Of a DNA stretch of 64,000 bases, positions 36,029-49,539 are shown one piece after another. Origin of the DNA: Typha latifolia (lineage: Eukaryota; Streptophyta; Magnoliopsida; Poales; Typhaceae); NCBI GenBank assembly GCA_019914945.1, contig CM034099.1, positions 22,594,704 through 22,658,703 of the forward strand. Reading direction: 5' to 3'. Under the pieces are notes generated by a model. The model did not search any database and was not told the DNA's origin. It saw only the letters and a program-made list of their open reading frames with translations. The translations under genes and the position numbers were made by a program. Every line of letters begins with the position of its first letter. The stretch's first letter is position 1.

Positions 36029-37988
36029 TTTTTAATGAAAGATTTATGTCATTTTTTCAATTAATAAACTGCCTTGGAAATTATTGAGCACGCGTTACTA
36101 TACCTTCACATAATGTCATGTTTATATAAAAAAAGAAGAAGCTTGTAGCAGTTCAATATGATCTTTAAAGACATCAAAAAATATATATATAAAAATGTAG
36201 TAAAATTAGAACTTCATGTTATATGGTTTATTTATCCCATGATCAATTATTTTCGGGTAATATGAATGATCAAGATCTACAAACTAGTTAGTGATCTAAT
36301 ACTTTTACTATAAATTTGTATCAATAAAGGTGATCTTTATTTTGTTTATCTAATATGATATAGGCTTTAGGCCAAGGATGGCAGCTGGTTGAGCATAAAT
36401 GTTATATTCTCTTATTGTAGATGGAAGAGTCGTGGTGTCACGTAACGTAAGGTACGGATTCAAATTGGGAGTAAAAATTTTGATGAAAAATAAATAAATA
36501 AATAAATAAATTGGAAGATTGACTTAGATACTTGCAATTAGAGCTAATTAACGACGTGTTTTGGTTTGGACACCATCAAACTTAACTATTCATATTTTTT
36601 GTAGAGGGATTTTTAAATGCTCTTAAAACGTGTCGTCGTGTGATATTTCGATAGGATCTATCCAACGGCTGTGATTCGCTGCCCTGGAGATGATCGACCA
36701 AAGGGTTCCTTCTTTCAGGACGCAGCTGTCCATGAACCGGCGATTATTATTTTTTTAATTAAAAAAAAGAGACCTCTTATTGCAAATTAATATTAAAAAT
36801 CCCCTCGCCCGGGGTGACGACGAAGGGTAAAAGAAAGAAAGATCTTGATTTCAATCATAAATCCCTCCGCAAAATTTCACCGTTCGTTCGCGAATTCTTC
36901 CATGGGAGCTCATCCCGAGGTAGGGTTCCATCAACCTCGCTGTTCGTTTCCCCCTTGTGCCCCCTTTTTTTCTTTGATCAATTTCGATTTAAACAAGGTC
37001 GGATTCCGTCGGTTTCGACCACAGATCTCCTGTTGGGCTGTCGGATTAGGAAGATGTTTTATAATTGGAAAAGAATCAGAGTTTCTTGTTTGATCGTATA
37101 GAAGGAAGGTACATTGCCAACGCGGGAGCGGAGTTCGTTTCTTGATCTTTGTGGGTTTCCTTTGTTGCGATTACAACTAATCTTTCTTGCAGTATTACCT
37201 TATAACACAACTTGTCACTTGAATGTTGTGTTTGAATGGTATGGATGTAATCGATTTGTATGCTACAATCTGTTGGTTCGTATGGGTTTTTCTATTTATA
37301 GATTAAAACTCCTATGTGCATTAAAGATCTTGCATATTTGTTGGAACAGTGCTCTTTATTGGCTTCAGTTATTACAATCTTTTCGTTACAACCAATTCGC
37401 TGTACTTTTGAAACGTTCGGTGTTCCTTTTATTGAACTGCTGTTTCTTGAATCTGTTAACTGTTTGTAATTCGGATATGTACTATTTAAGAAGATCTGCA
37501 GGTATGTCCATCTTATGTCTTTTGTTTTTTTCTATTTGCTCTCTGTGATGTCTGTTAATTGTGGTATAGGTTGATGCATTTTCTCCTATATAGTATGCCG
37601 AGTCCTAGATTTTCAAGCACTTAAAGTTGTTGTGAGTTGGTCAATTTCATGCCCATTTTTCATATGCAAGAACTTCAGTATAGCATTCCAGTGGTTCCTT
37701 AAAAAACGTATTTTCTAACTTCTAATTGGCATATATTGGTTCAACTTACACGTATTGTTTCTAATTGCTCTTCATTTCTTTTCTTGTTTCTCCTGCCATA
37801 TTTGGTTAAGTTGTGATGACATTATCGGCTATGCTACACGTCTAATGATCTGGTACTAAAGAATATTTGTTGATCTTGTCGTGCATATGAAAAAATAGAA
37901 TAGATGGACGGCCATGTGAAGAAAAGGAAGGGAGTACTTTTATGTCCCAAATAGAAAAACTACGAAAGGGTTTTCTATTGCAACTGGA

Positions 37989-40900
37989 ATGGAAAAGAAA
38001 AAAACAACAGAAGAAATTGAACCAGCAGTTGCTTCCCCTTCAAGACCAGTGGATAGGTTTGGTTTTATTAAACAAGAGCAGAGCAGCTCACCGGAGGGCT
38101 TTAGAAAAAGCAGATCCATAAACGAACACGATAGGTACATGTTGTCACTTGTCATAGAATCACATTTCAGTATTCTTCACATTGTTCTTTCACAATGCTT
38201 AGGATATATTGGATGTCTAATGCCAAGTAAATAACAACTACTAAGAACCAGCCTAATGTTGTTCATTTGTTCCTCCTAACCTTGATTAGACTAGCATTAT
38301 ATTGTTTTCATCTTTTTAATCAGCTAGAAGCAGATCCCTTTTTTTGTAAACTTCAAGGATAATTAAGTAAATGTTTGCACTTTGCAGTGACATTAAGAGA
38401 ATCAAAAGTGGCAAAATGTCCCTACAATGGATACAGAGATTTATGGGATCTCATCTTCCTCTCGTGTTATCTAGCATGTCAATTAATGAAAAGGCAATGG
38501 GATGTGGTATTATAGGGCAGTTCAGCCACAATTTCTTTGTACGACCACTTTCACCTCCTTAGTCCTTGTACCCTCATGCATCATCTGTCACTTTAATGAA
38601 AGGAGATTTCCCTTCATCATTTTTTGAAAATTTCTTTTAGTTGCACAGAACAGACTCCATATAGTGGTTGGATTTTATTTTTCTTGTTCTATGCTTGTTA
38701 TGTGTAATCATAAACACCTATATAGTGGTTGAATTTGTGTAACTTCAACCCATGTTACCACCAAGATTTTTCATTGTTTAACTTTTTATTTATTGCCTTC
38801 CACAAACTGTTAAAACTTCAAGGGGACTTCTTTTACTTCTATATTGCAAATTGTAAATTTTCCCTATACGTTACCTGCATTATTCTCCATTTTTCCAATT
38901 TGGTTATCTTGCTAAACTGCACATATCCTTGGTTTACTAACTTGTCCTAGACATTCTTCTTATGATCTTACCATTTTCTGACTTGCAAAGCTATCGGATT
39001 ATGAACTTCTAATTAGCAAAACTTCCCAGTTCCAACTCATGGAATTCTCATTCTAATTGTCATTATTTTCTGACTTTCCTTTTCCTTGAATTTTCCAGGG
39101 AGGAAAGAAGGATAAGAAAATGGAGGAAGATGATAGGTGTTGGTGGCAGTGACTGGAAGCATTATGTTAGAAGAAAATCCCATGTAGTTAAAAGGCGTAT
39201 AAGAAAGGGCATTCCTGATTGTTTGAGAGGACTTGTTTGGCAATTGATTTCAGGAAGTCGAGATCTATTGTTAATGAACCCTGGTGTTTATGAGGTACTC
39301 CTATTTTCACTTCTTTTCCTGCTCTGAACTGACTAAATTTCTTGCTAGCATAAATTGCTATCTTTTTCTCAAAATCTACTTGTCGGAAAGAACCTACGGA
39401 ATTTTTTTAATTTTGACCATAATTTTTTAATTTAAAAAGGCATCTAAGTGCATGAGGCTCCAAGAACTTTTATTGAATCTCCACAAGATGATAGCATTTA
39501 CCTTTTGGGATAAAAACCACAAAATATTTTGCATCACATAACGTTTGAATGCCATAGCTAAAGTCTAGGAATTTTGTGTAAAACTGAAGTGCACATAATT
39601 CTTGGTTACATTCTTGTTGTTTATTTCATCAACAACTGTGCTTCAGAATCTTTCAGCTGACATGCAACTCTTTGTGCATGCTGACTTCACGGATCTTCTT
39701 AGGACCGATACAAATGCTTCTTATAATGTATAAAGATGGTGATGTTTCATGAAGAAAGAAAGGAATTGCTTGATGCCATTTGCATTTTCAACTTAAGTGC
39801 TTGTTTTCATTAGTCTTGTTTGGTGCACTCGGAAATGCAGACAAAGGCGAATGATGTTCTTTACATGAACATCATAGCTCTTTGATATAGAGACTTGCTT
39901 TAGATGATCTCTCATTTTTCAGCATATAATATTTTCTTGACATATGCAGCAAATTCTATTGTAATAGTAATTTCTGATGGTAGATTTAGATGTATTAATG
40001 TAATATTTTATTTATAGATATTTAAAGGATGGATTTCCGTGGCCACTCTGTGTCAGCATGACCTGGCGTGACTCAGTGGCTGTGCAGTGTACTATGTGTT
40101 GGCACAGCAGTGCCAGGATCAACTGAATTCTTGATTTAGTCTCTTAATTACTTTCAGTAACTTGTATATCATTGTGATAAAATTAAATTATCAGTTGCTT
40201 GTGGGTATTATCAATTATCCATAAATGATTCCTGATTAGTTAAAAGAAAAGCTAGTGAGTAACATAATAATGGTGCCATGACTCTAGCATGTATCTCACG
40301 ATTAGCTCATGCCTATCCTCACTTGATTTGATTTGCAAATTTATAATATTTAGTAGTTATTCATTATTTTTGGAGTTCTTCCTCTACTTAACTTGTTTGA
40401 GTTTATAAAGAATGTGACAGCTCACCTGCACTTACCACTATTTAATTTGTCCAAGCATCATAAACCTATTATGTTTGTGATAATATATATAAGAAACAAA
40501 GATCCACCAGATCAAAAAAATGGGTGAAGATCATCAAGATCTAAAAGACGAGTTGAAATTATTGAATCGTCTTTTAATGCCTTTTTCTCTATTTTACCGC
40601 CCATTTAAATTTCCTTGTGTTTATCATAACATATTTTGGCTTCTTTCTTTCCATCTTTCCAGTTGGTTAACAACTTGCTTATGTTATGTGTCCTTTTCTA
40701 CTACAGCAACTAGTGATATATGAGACGTCGGCTTCAGAACTGGATATAATTCGAGACATATCTCGGACTTTTCCTTCACATGTTTTCTTTCAACAAAGAC
40801 ATGGTCCGGGTCAGAGGTCCTTGTACAATGTTTTGAAGGCATATTCAGTATATGACAGGGATGTTGGATATGTTCAGGTTTGAATTGAGTTAGTAAACAT

Positions 40901-43900
40901 GCACGGGTTTTAGCAATTCCTAACTAAACTAATGGAATTGAGATTTTAAGGTATCTAGTAACATGGCTAGTTTAATTTCAGGGAATGGGATTTTTAGCAG
41001 GTCTGCTGCTTCTTTATATGAGCGAGGAGGACGCATTCTGGCTATTAGTTGCATTATTGAAGGGAGCTGTTCATGCACCAATGGAAGGATTATATCTGGT
41101 AGTTAAACCCCTTTTCAATGATAATTATTTCTACCTGATATATAGTTAATCCTTATTCCAGTATGAGTTATATTTTTCTGCTTTATGCATATACCATGTT
41201 ATCAATTTCTTAAGAGTGCTCGCGACATGCCGTACAAGCCTTCAAGCACCTTTGTTAATGGTGTGACCAGTGTATGCAACAAAAAGGGCATAATTGTTCC
41301 CAAATTTCATTAATTTCATCAGATAACTGTTCTAAGTTGTAAGATTTATCGAATCATTTTGAAACAGTCGAATAATGAGATGGAGCAGAATGACTCTTGA
41401 GCAGTACATTAAGTTAAAGAATTTGTCAGCTTCCTCATTGCTTAATCAAGTTGTCTCTTTTAGATGTATTAGATCTTTGTTCTTTATTTAGTCATACATA
41501 ATTTTTTATTATATAACATAATTTTATATGAGCCTTAAGCGTGAGATGAATATGACCCTTTCAAATGGTCTTGCCCAATCTCCTTTAACACAATTATAAC
41601 ATGCAATGTCACACAAGATTTTTGAAAAGATTTTCTTTTTTTCAATGAGAACATTACTACTTTGTTTCATGTTTGTATTTGGAAGACATGTTTGATTTCT
41701 TCTCATGGTTGGATTCATCCTACATACATTTACCTTTAGGGCAGTTTTCTATCGAATGGCTAGTTGGGTTTTGGCTGAATAACTTTCTCACCTCATTCAT
41801 GGATTTTTCTTATTTAATTATTAGTGATTGAAATTTTGGGTTCCCCTATATTTGCTTTTTCTGAAACAACATTCAAAGGTTCTGTCTGGTTCCATCTGAT
41901 TTTACTGTTGAGAGTTCCATTCTTTTCTTGGCTCAACTGGCATTGTTAAGTATTGTGAGAGAATGAGGGATCATGGAAAGTATCTATTGCCTGGATTTTG
42001 TTGGTGGTTAAGTTAATTTAAGCATCATCAGTCTTTCTCTTCTGATACTGTTACTTTTACCTTTCTTTCTGCTTCTGAATGATATTCAAAATGATGTTGT
42101 CAGTTGTCACTGCAAGATTGTGCAATAGCACCTTTTATTTTGGCAAATAAAGAAACATATATCCATGCTGTTAACTTGATATGCTATATTGGAATACTAA
42201 CAATTTAAAATTTGTGATTGCGGAGCAGGTTGGATTGCCACTTGTACAGCAGTACCTATTTCAGTTGGAACAATTGGTGAAAGAATACTTGCCAAAGTTG
42301 GGGCAACATTTTTCTCAAGAAATGATTAATCCAAGCATGTATGCAAGTCAATGGTTTATAACTGTTTTCTCATATTCATTCCCATTTCCCTTGGCGCTTC
42401 GCATCTGGGATGTCTTTCTTTACGAGGTTAGCAATTTAATGCTTTGTTTTTGAAGCATTGTGAAATGGCCAATTTCTTAATGGTTTCAGTCACCTGTGTT
42501 ATATATGATACTTATTTACCTGAATTATACAACTTATAGAAGTATCCTAAAGAAATTCTTACATGCATATGTACACCTCAGCAAGTATCTATGTACATTT
42601 TCATACTGGTATGTCATCTGACTACAAGGACATAGCATGAACTGCAAAATTTTACAGGGCCATATATGAACTTTCGGATACATACTTATTCAAAGATCAA
42701 AGTTCTGAACATTGTAGATATGCAATCTTTTCTTTTTCTACGGGTGTATATTAAAATTAGCATCTCTTTTGGGGTATATCTGTAATGATTTGTAATTTTA
42801 TGAATCTGAATCACTTTTTCAAAATGGCTTGCCTCTTGCATCTAGTAGATCATTATGGTTTATGGGAATAAAATAAAAAGCTGATGGTTGCACAATTTCC
42901 TCCTCATGTTAGCAAGAGCTTTGTGCACTGAGATACCCTTTTCTATGTTATGGTGTATAGAGACACTTACTATATTACTGTTTGGTTGAACTTTGATTTG
43001 TCACTTTCTACAGGGTGTTAAAGTAGTTTTTCAAGTTGGTTTGGCTTTGCTGAAGTTCTGCCATGATGACTTGGTGAGTTTTCTGGTGTATATATTTTGC
43101 TCGTAAAAGCCTCTTATTTTGAGGTACTACCTCTTATTTTGAGGTAATATTTGGTCAGATAAAATTGCCTTTCGAGAAGCTTATACATGCTCTTCGAAAC
43201 TTCCCGGAGGACGCGACAAATCCAGATACATTATTGCCGCTTGCTTTCACATTTAAGGTGATGATCATCCTATGCAACTTGCACATGAAAATGTTCTAGC
43301 ATAATCATCTTCTGCATGCTTGCAGCAATTGATTACAATGAATGTCGGGTGTTGGATCTCTCTTATTCGTTCCAGTATATTACTGCTAGATATCGATTAT
43401 GTTTTGTTTGATAATCTTACTCATTTTCTCATTATTTTTATTTGCATGAATATGATATTTTTCTTTGAACTCAAAAGAAGAAAGACTGACAAGATCCTTG
43501 ATCCTTTTCTAATAGTAGTGCAGATTAAATGGTCATTTATATTATCAAATTGAGGACTCTTTGGTCCTCTAAATTTTCCATACAAACTAGCCGTCATGAT
43601 TTAAGAATAAACTATTTTGATTGGTCCTCATGTTTACTATTTATGTTTTGATTATGCATGAATCATGATGACTTCGATTTTTGCGGTCGGACTCTTTTGA
43701 AGAATATGTTGTCATCAATTAGCTTTTTTTACTCTATATAGAAGCATTCAGTAACATCTGGCATCCCTCTATATTCATTCAAGTGATGTTATTTACTCTA
43801 ATATGTGAATCGTGTTATTAGCTGTTTTCGATTAAATTTTCTTTTAAACTAACTGTTTCTCAACTATTTGTTATTCATGTGGTCTTAAATCCATGCTCAG

Positions 43901-44318
43901 GAAGCACCTTTTTACTCATTTGATAAAAAGTTTGGAGATTATTTTGTGTATCCTAGAGGAACTGGGGGAATTAGTTAGAAAAGTAGTAGTGCTTGATTGA
44001 TACAAACCGGTGCTCTAAAATAAAGATGAACAGAAAAAAGATCCATACAGTCTAAAATGTATTATTCCTCCTGATCTTGATTCTTGATTGATTTACATTA
44101 CAGTGCTTGACTTTTTATTTTTATTTTTCCCCCTTTTCCTGTGGTGGTTCTAGGTCTCGAAACGCTTGGATGAGCTTAAGCAAGAATATGAGAAGAGAAA
44201 TGAGGGAGTATTGCATTATGGAGGCACGAGTAGTAAGCGGCTGCACTCAATTAAATCTAAAAAGATGAGCAGAACCCAAACGAACACTTGTGTTTTTCAG
44301 AATGAATCTGCTGTCTAA
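37989..44318 (+). CDS. TBC domain Rab GTPase-activating protein
   Basis: Exons 37989-38134, 39099-39294, 40707-40877, 40982-41098, 42229-42426, 43014-43073, 43159-43257 and 44154-44318 give 383 residues with consistent phases. The TBC domain runs from about RKGIPDCLRGLVWQLI to near the end. Both catalytic fingers are present: Arg134 in the IxxDxxR motif (IIRDISRTFP) and Gln171 in YVQG. Such proteins speed up GTP hydrolysis by Rab GTPases and so end vesicle-docking signals; the closest types are plant gyp1/EVI5-like Rab-GAPs, and the Rab target is not readable. The C-terminus is a Lys-rich coiled tail (KRLDELKQEYEKR). A 5' leader exon ending near 36920 (CCCGAG before GTAGGG) probably precedes the coding exon. 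The gene is over 6 kb because of long introns. Confidence 0.9.
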
Positions 44319-45007
44319 ACCTCCAGAAGCAGAAATTATAAGAGGGGAAGGGGTTAAATCATACACAAATCCTTCTGTATCATAGCAAATACGTATATGT
44401 ATATTCGATTGGTTTGTTGATTGCTGTATTTAGTAGCACGTGGCTTTTAACAAGAAGTCCACATGTATCATTCATACATTAGGCAGCGGCTGTAGTCTGG
44501 TTATCTTGCAGCCAGTCTTTTTTTTAAAAACAAAAACAAAAGAAGAAAAATGAGATTCTTTCGTTGAAAAAACTTTGCTCTCTCTCTTGCTTGCATAACA
44601 ATTTCAAAACTATGTTAAAAAAATCGTCAGGAAAAGGCTTCAAGCTTTCGGCGCAGAAAAATGAAGATCTTTTGTACGTTCCGAGTGAAAAGCAGGATAT
44701 AAATTATTTGGGAACAATGCAAATGTACAAGAATTGAGATTTATAACAAGTACTAGTTGGGCAAGGACGTAAAATGATGTTATATCTTAACCCAAAAAAA
44801 TAAGAGGAAAATGCCCAAGTTAACACAATGTCAGAAGAGAGTCTCGCCTCGGATCGAGTTAACTCTCTATTTTAATGCAGTAAAGAAATGCGCTCTCCCT
44901 CGCTGTATTCTTCTCTCTTCAATAAAAAGAAAAAAAAAATTTAATAAAATGTAACAGAGGGCATGCTGCTTTTCCACCGCAGGAAAATTTTGAAATCATG
45001 TGCAGAA
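44319..45007. other. spacer between convergent TBC and RRP7 genes
   Basis: Holds the 3' flanks of both genes, A+T-rich with A tracts. No other feature. Confidence 0.5.
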
Positions 45008-48000
45008 CTAGTAAGGCCGGAACTTCCTCGCAGCTCTCAGTTGCTGTATGCGTTTTTTGTCCTGCTCAAATTTGCTCTGCAGAATCATTACCTCTGCAAA
45101 ACGAATAGAATGTGGAATTAAGCTGCAAGTACCAAGGAGCATCTACCGACCACCGTTCGTTCAAACGTGTAATGATCACTGTTGATAAACATTGAGCCTG
45201 CTTCCTATAATTAACTTATAGTTTCTTAACTAGAAAAACAATGACAACAAAAGGAACAGTACTATTAGTAACAATGATTGGTCTTAGCTTTAAATACCGA
45301 TAAAAGAAATTTTCACATGGAAGTGCCTCAAAAATCATGAAAATATTCACAAAGGTCGGTTTGTTTTCTACAAAATGTATAGGAATGCAGATCTTTGCAA
45401 ACATACCATTCCTCTTAGCTTCCCGTTTTTGGAATCTGTAAAAATCTAGATTGATTTCTTTACTCTTCTTTTTGGCCAGTTTATCCATCACAGCAGCTTG
45501 GGCAACAGAGCCAACGGTTATCCCACTTTCAGTATCTGTTGTTTTCTTCCTACCCTTGTGATGCACCACCACTGTCCATCCTCCTTCTGCAGCAAGTGCC
45601 TCACTTTCCTTTCTTTCCTGTATTTATAAATTAAGTTAGAAATTGTACCTTTTTCTTGAAAACCAACTGCAGATAAGAATTTTGTTAGCACAAGGTTAGT
45701 GGCATTTTTTGTCAATTTTCAGCATCACATATGTGAAAATCAACTTATGTTAAACAGAAAAGTATTCCAGAGTGGAAACACATCAGATGACTGTTTATTT
45801 ATTGACTCAATATCAATGAACTAGCCTCTGCGAACATGTGTTTTAGGGTTCATTACTAATTGGATTGCAAAGATATTACTAGAACTGACTGCTTTTTTCA
45901 TGGTCATCTAGATTTCAAGTTGCCCAGATAGTATAACCTGTAAGAATAGGACATTAGGAGTAACATTACCTGCTCCTTTTGTGCATCATAAGCAATCATA
46001 AACTCATCTATTCTTTGTTGCAGTATCTTTAAGCCCGGTCTACTTTGCTTGTAATCAGTAAGCCATTCTGTGAAAAATTTCTAAGTCAGTTTCAATTGAG
46101 AACAGTGCACAAAAATCTGTAGGACTAATACAAATTGTGACATGAAAGAAACTGTGAACATGTCATGAATCATATCATTGAGAGGTTTTCTACCAATTGA
46201 TGACCTAAACATGATTGTCGATGCAAAAAATCTAATATAAGGATGAGAAGGTTCTACAGCATGTTCTATATGTCATATTGTCATACCATTGAGAGGTTTC
46301 AACCAATTGACGTGGCTCAAACATATATGTCCATGCAAAAAACAAAAATATCTAATATAAGGATGTGAAGGCCTCCATAGCATGTCCTAATGGAATATGA
46401 CAAAGGAAAAAAAAAACACTCGAGAAAAATACAGTCATGTATTCAGATTCCCATAGTACCTAGTTGATAAAATGCATCTGAATAATCATTGATGTGCTTT
46501 CAATTGGTAAATTATAATCTCACAGAAATGAACAAGAAAAGGATGACTTAGTGCGACCAGAAAATATATACAAAATAAGTAGCATAACAGCACAAGAGGA
46601 CAAAAGCAATACTTTTCATTCCTCTCGAACAATCTTCATCGGCTGATGAGATTTGATAAACCATTTCCGCATTTACTTCACAGAGGCTTTTTTTCTCCTC
46701 TATCATTACGTGCACATTCTTCTCTTTCCTCTTCTTTGCTTTCTTTACTTTCTCTGCCATCAATGAAGATAAAAAACATTTTTTGTTTCTTTCAGGATAA
46801 CTCATTTTCCAGCAAAGATTTGAAGGTAAGGGAACATAAAGATGGAAGCTCACTGCTTTTTAATTTTGCCCCATTTTTTTGTTCCTCTGGCTCTCCAAAA
46901 TCATCAACCTTGCTCAATGTCTCAAGTTCAATGAAATTTCCAGCGGAAACTTTGCCTATTTCCTGATCAGCTAGTAAATGCAGAGCAAAACATTGTTGGT
47001 AACTATAGTAAAATAATATCAACAATAACAATAACGGAATCATGTCACAATAACTTGGGTTTCAATAGATCCTTGAAAGCTTCAGATGAAAAGAGGTATC
47101 CATGACTGATAAGCATGACAACTTGCTAAGAGTAATTTAAAGAAGGGCAAAATACAATTTACCCCACTGTGGTTTGGCCAGATTTCAACTTATACCCTTA
47201 TAATTCAAACTTAAGCACTTAAACCCTTATGATGCAGGCCAAGTTGGAACTGTTAGATTTTTTTTATCCAAAACTAACAGAGTAAATAACATACTACCCC
47301 TACTATCATCAGCGTTTTTTCTAATTTCTAACATAAGCAAGTTGTTAAATGACCAAACTAATCTTATCATTATTAGAACATTTACGTGGGCTAATTAAAT
47401 CATTTCATATATCTGTTAACAGTTGACTAACATTTTAAATTGCTAGAGTTCTAATCCATTCTTATAATCATGCCCTAAGCTCTCAATCTTAAGGACATAC
47501 TAATCTGAATGTTTTCTTAGGACTAATGATATGTCCAAGAGGTTAAGCAACAGAAAACCTAATCAAGTTCATCCAAGTCAAAATCAAGCGTCAACAGAAT
47601 ACCAGGTCAAAAAATTGTGGCAAACATAACATAACATATAACTTCCTCCATTCATAAAAAATGTTCAAGAATCAAGAGGTTAACTGGTCATTAAAGCAGA
47701 AGTTATCAGTACCTTAAAAAAACAATCCTCATAAGATAAAGTTTTGCAGTTCTAAACAAGCTTGCCAAGTACTTGAAATAATACTGTACAACAGATGCAA
47801 ATAAGAGGACATATAGTCATGATCAGGATCTAATCAGTTCTGAAGTTCAAGACACAAACATAAAAATGGCATATGTTCAGAAGACAGAAGGGCATCAAAA
47901 TGAGATGTACAACAGAATATAACGGAAACGGTTAGATACCTTTCAAGCTTTTCCAGTTCTCATTTTCAGAAGCAATAACACAGAAATTATCGACTGCTTT

Positions 48001-48939
48001 AGAATTTTTGTCCTTTGTCTTCCGCCTTTTTACCTTAGCCAGCGCCTCTGTGTTGCGTTTTGCGTTTGTGCTGTCCTTTTTATCTAAGGATAAGCAAAAC
48101 ATGGGTTATAGTAATAATTTGATATATTAAAAGCTACCTTAAATATAAAGCATTAATAAAATTTATTTGTAAAAGAATAAGAAAATTATGTCTGTGACTG
48201 AAATATAGTATTCCTTTCCCATATTTTCCTTCTTTCCTAGGAGAACAATGAGGGGCTAAAGGGACTGGCAATATTACATTTTTTTCTCGAGCAATGATAG
48301 CGGCTATTCTTTTAGGGAACTCTAGGTTGATTATAACTGCTACAAAGATAGTCCTAGCCGGACAAAAGAAACTATGCATAGGATTTCCAGCAGAATTTGA
48401 ACTCTAAATGTAAAAATGTACTATAAGCCTATAAGGCACTTCCTCTGCCTGCATTATAAAAGCAACGAATCTTGCAGTGCAGCAGATGTGCGGGGCATTC
48501 TAAGTTTCTAACAGGTATTATATGCTGTCAGCAAGATGATAAGGGAATTGGTACTCAGGATGCATGAATGGATAACTTCTGGCAATTCAACATTTTCAAA
48601 TTTGATAATGCAACAAGATGCAGAGCAAACTTGGAGGGTCAAATGGGTGAGATATATAGATGGATGCAGCAAATATGCTACCTCCATCTGTTTCCCTCAC
48701 GGATTGCCAACAATGACTACCGCAGGCAGCTAAACAACCTAATGCAATTTAGATTTTCATTGGAGAGATTCTGCTAAATACTCTTAATATCACACCTTTC
48801 AAGATTCTCCCAAAATCAGCATCTTCCGAAAATACCACATCTGCTTTACTTGCTCCACCTTTCCTCTTACTTAGCTTCCCCTTTTTCACTTTAAGCAGTG
48901 TCCTTTTGTTATCTGTTACTGCTTTGCTTTCCTTATTAA
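45008..48939 (-). CDS. RRP7: RRP7-like rRNA-processing protein, 5' end unresolved
   Basis: Minus-strand exons read as 48939-48796, 48083-47940, 46955-46854, 46753-46613, 46067-45970, 45617-45407 and 45093-45008. The C-terminal half is the RRP7 domain end: WLTDYKQSRPGLKILQQRID, GGWTVVVHHKGRKKTTD, TVGSVAQAAVMDKLAKKKSKE, LDFYRFQKREAKRN and finally QDKKRIQQLRAARKFRPY. RRP7 belongs to the small-subunit processome (UTP-C/CK2 module) needed for 18S rRNA maturation in the nucleolus. The N-terminal half is Lys-rich and made of similar exons of 144, 144 and 141 nt, all in phase 1-1. A 100-bp intron (46853-46754) resolves an apparent frameshift. The first coding exon is missing from my model: an exon ending in phase 1 is needed upstream of 48939 and was not found. 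Confidence 0.85.
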
Positions 48940-49120
48940 CTGCAATGCATGAAAGGAATCAAACAGCTTTAACGGAACAAAAATACTACTTATTCAAAGA
49001 TATAACTATGAACAATATAAAAAAGGGAAGAGTTGATGCACTTCAAAATGCAACAACGAAGAGACTCAAGAACATTAAGATTCTTATTTCCATAATCTTT
49101 AAAACAAAAAGAAGACAGAC

Positions 49121-49532
49121 CTTTTCCCATTGAATAGAATTGCAGCTAGCTGATATGACAGCAAGAAGCCCGCTCCACTACACAAGATGACAATGGCAAA
49201 ATAATCCTCTTTCTTGTACCAATTGAAGCACAATCCAATGCAAAATCTGCACAAAAACCATCAAAGAACCAGGACCCACCAAAGAAAGTTAACAAGGTTA
49301 CAAGAGGGCCTTTCCAGGGTAATAGAGAAAAAAAGGTAAGGAAATTGCATATCAGAATATATAAATTTGCAATCTGCTGACGAGAAATACATAAATTGTA
49401 ACAATGCATATCATTCCGTCAAATAATATGCAATTCGTTAACAAAAAACCCACTAACCAAGCATCCATCATTGGATAATGCAATCACCAAACGTGCAATC
49501 ACTCACCGAATTCCAAGGTTTCGAAAAGCCAT
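49121..49532 (-). CDS. two exons of an unrecognised small membrane protein
   Basis: Exon 49532-49507 starts MAFRNLGIR and ends CG before a strong GTGAGT donor. Exon 49246-49121 follows a good TTTTTGTGCAG acceptor and reads FCIGLCFNWYKKEDYFAIV, then a hydrophobic helix (ILCSGAGFLLSYQLAAILF) and NGK. Together they give about 50 residues with one membrane segment. The second exon ends in phase 2. Joining it to the first known RRP7 exon (48939) gives AGT TAA, that is, a stop at once; reading on past the donor also stops after about eight codons. So it is either a separate tiny gene, an upstream frame on the RRP7 transcript, or my exon borders are wrong. I do not recognise the family. Confidence 0.4.
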
Positions 49533-49539
49533 GCCGGAT

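Larger units (their letters stand above)
35111..36800. other. intergenic with AT microsatellites and duplicated upstream block
   Basis: The SSL2 upstream region contains diverged copies of blocks found upstream of SSL1 (35430-35535, 36060-36430), two long AT tracts, and a (TAAA)n run near 36490-36512. Beyond 36640 lies the leader of the TBC gene. No gene recognised. Confidence 0.6.

Noticed and set aside
38388..38562. Possible extra TBC exon after a TTTGCAG acceptor
   Set aside because: It would end in a stop before the conserved domain, and the model without it keeps phase and family length.
46792..46853. Frameshift in the RRP7 gene
   Set aside because: Explained by a 100-bp GT-AG intron (46853-46754) that restores the frame.
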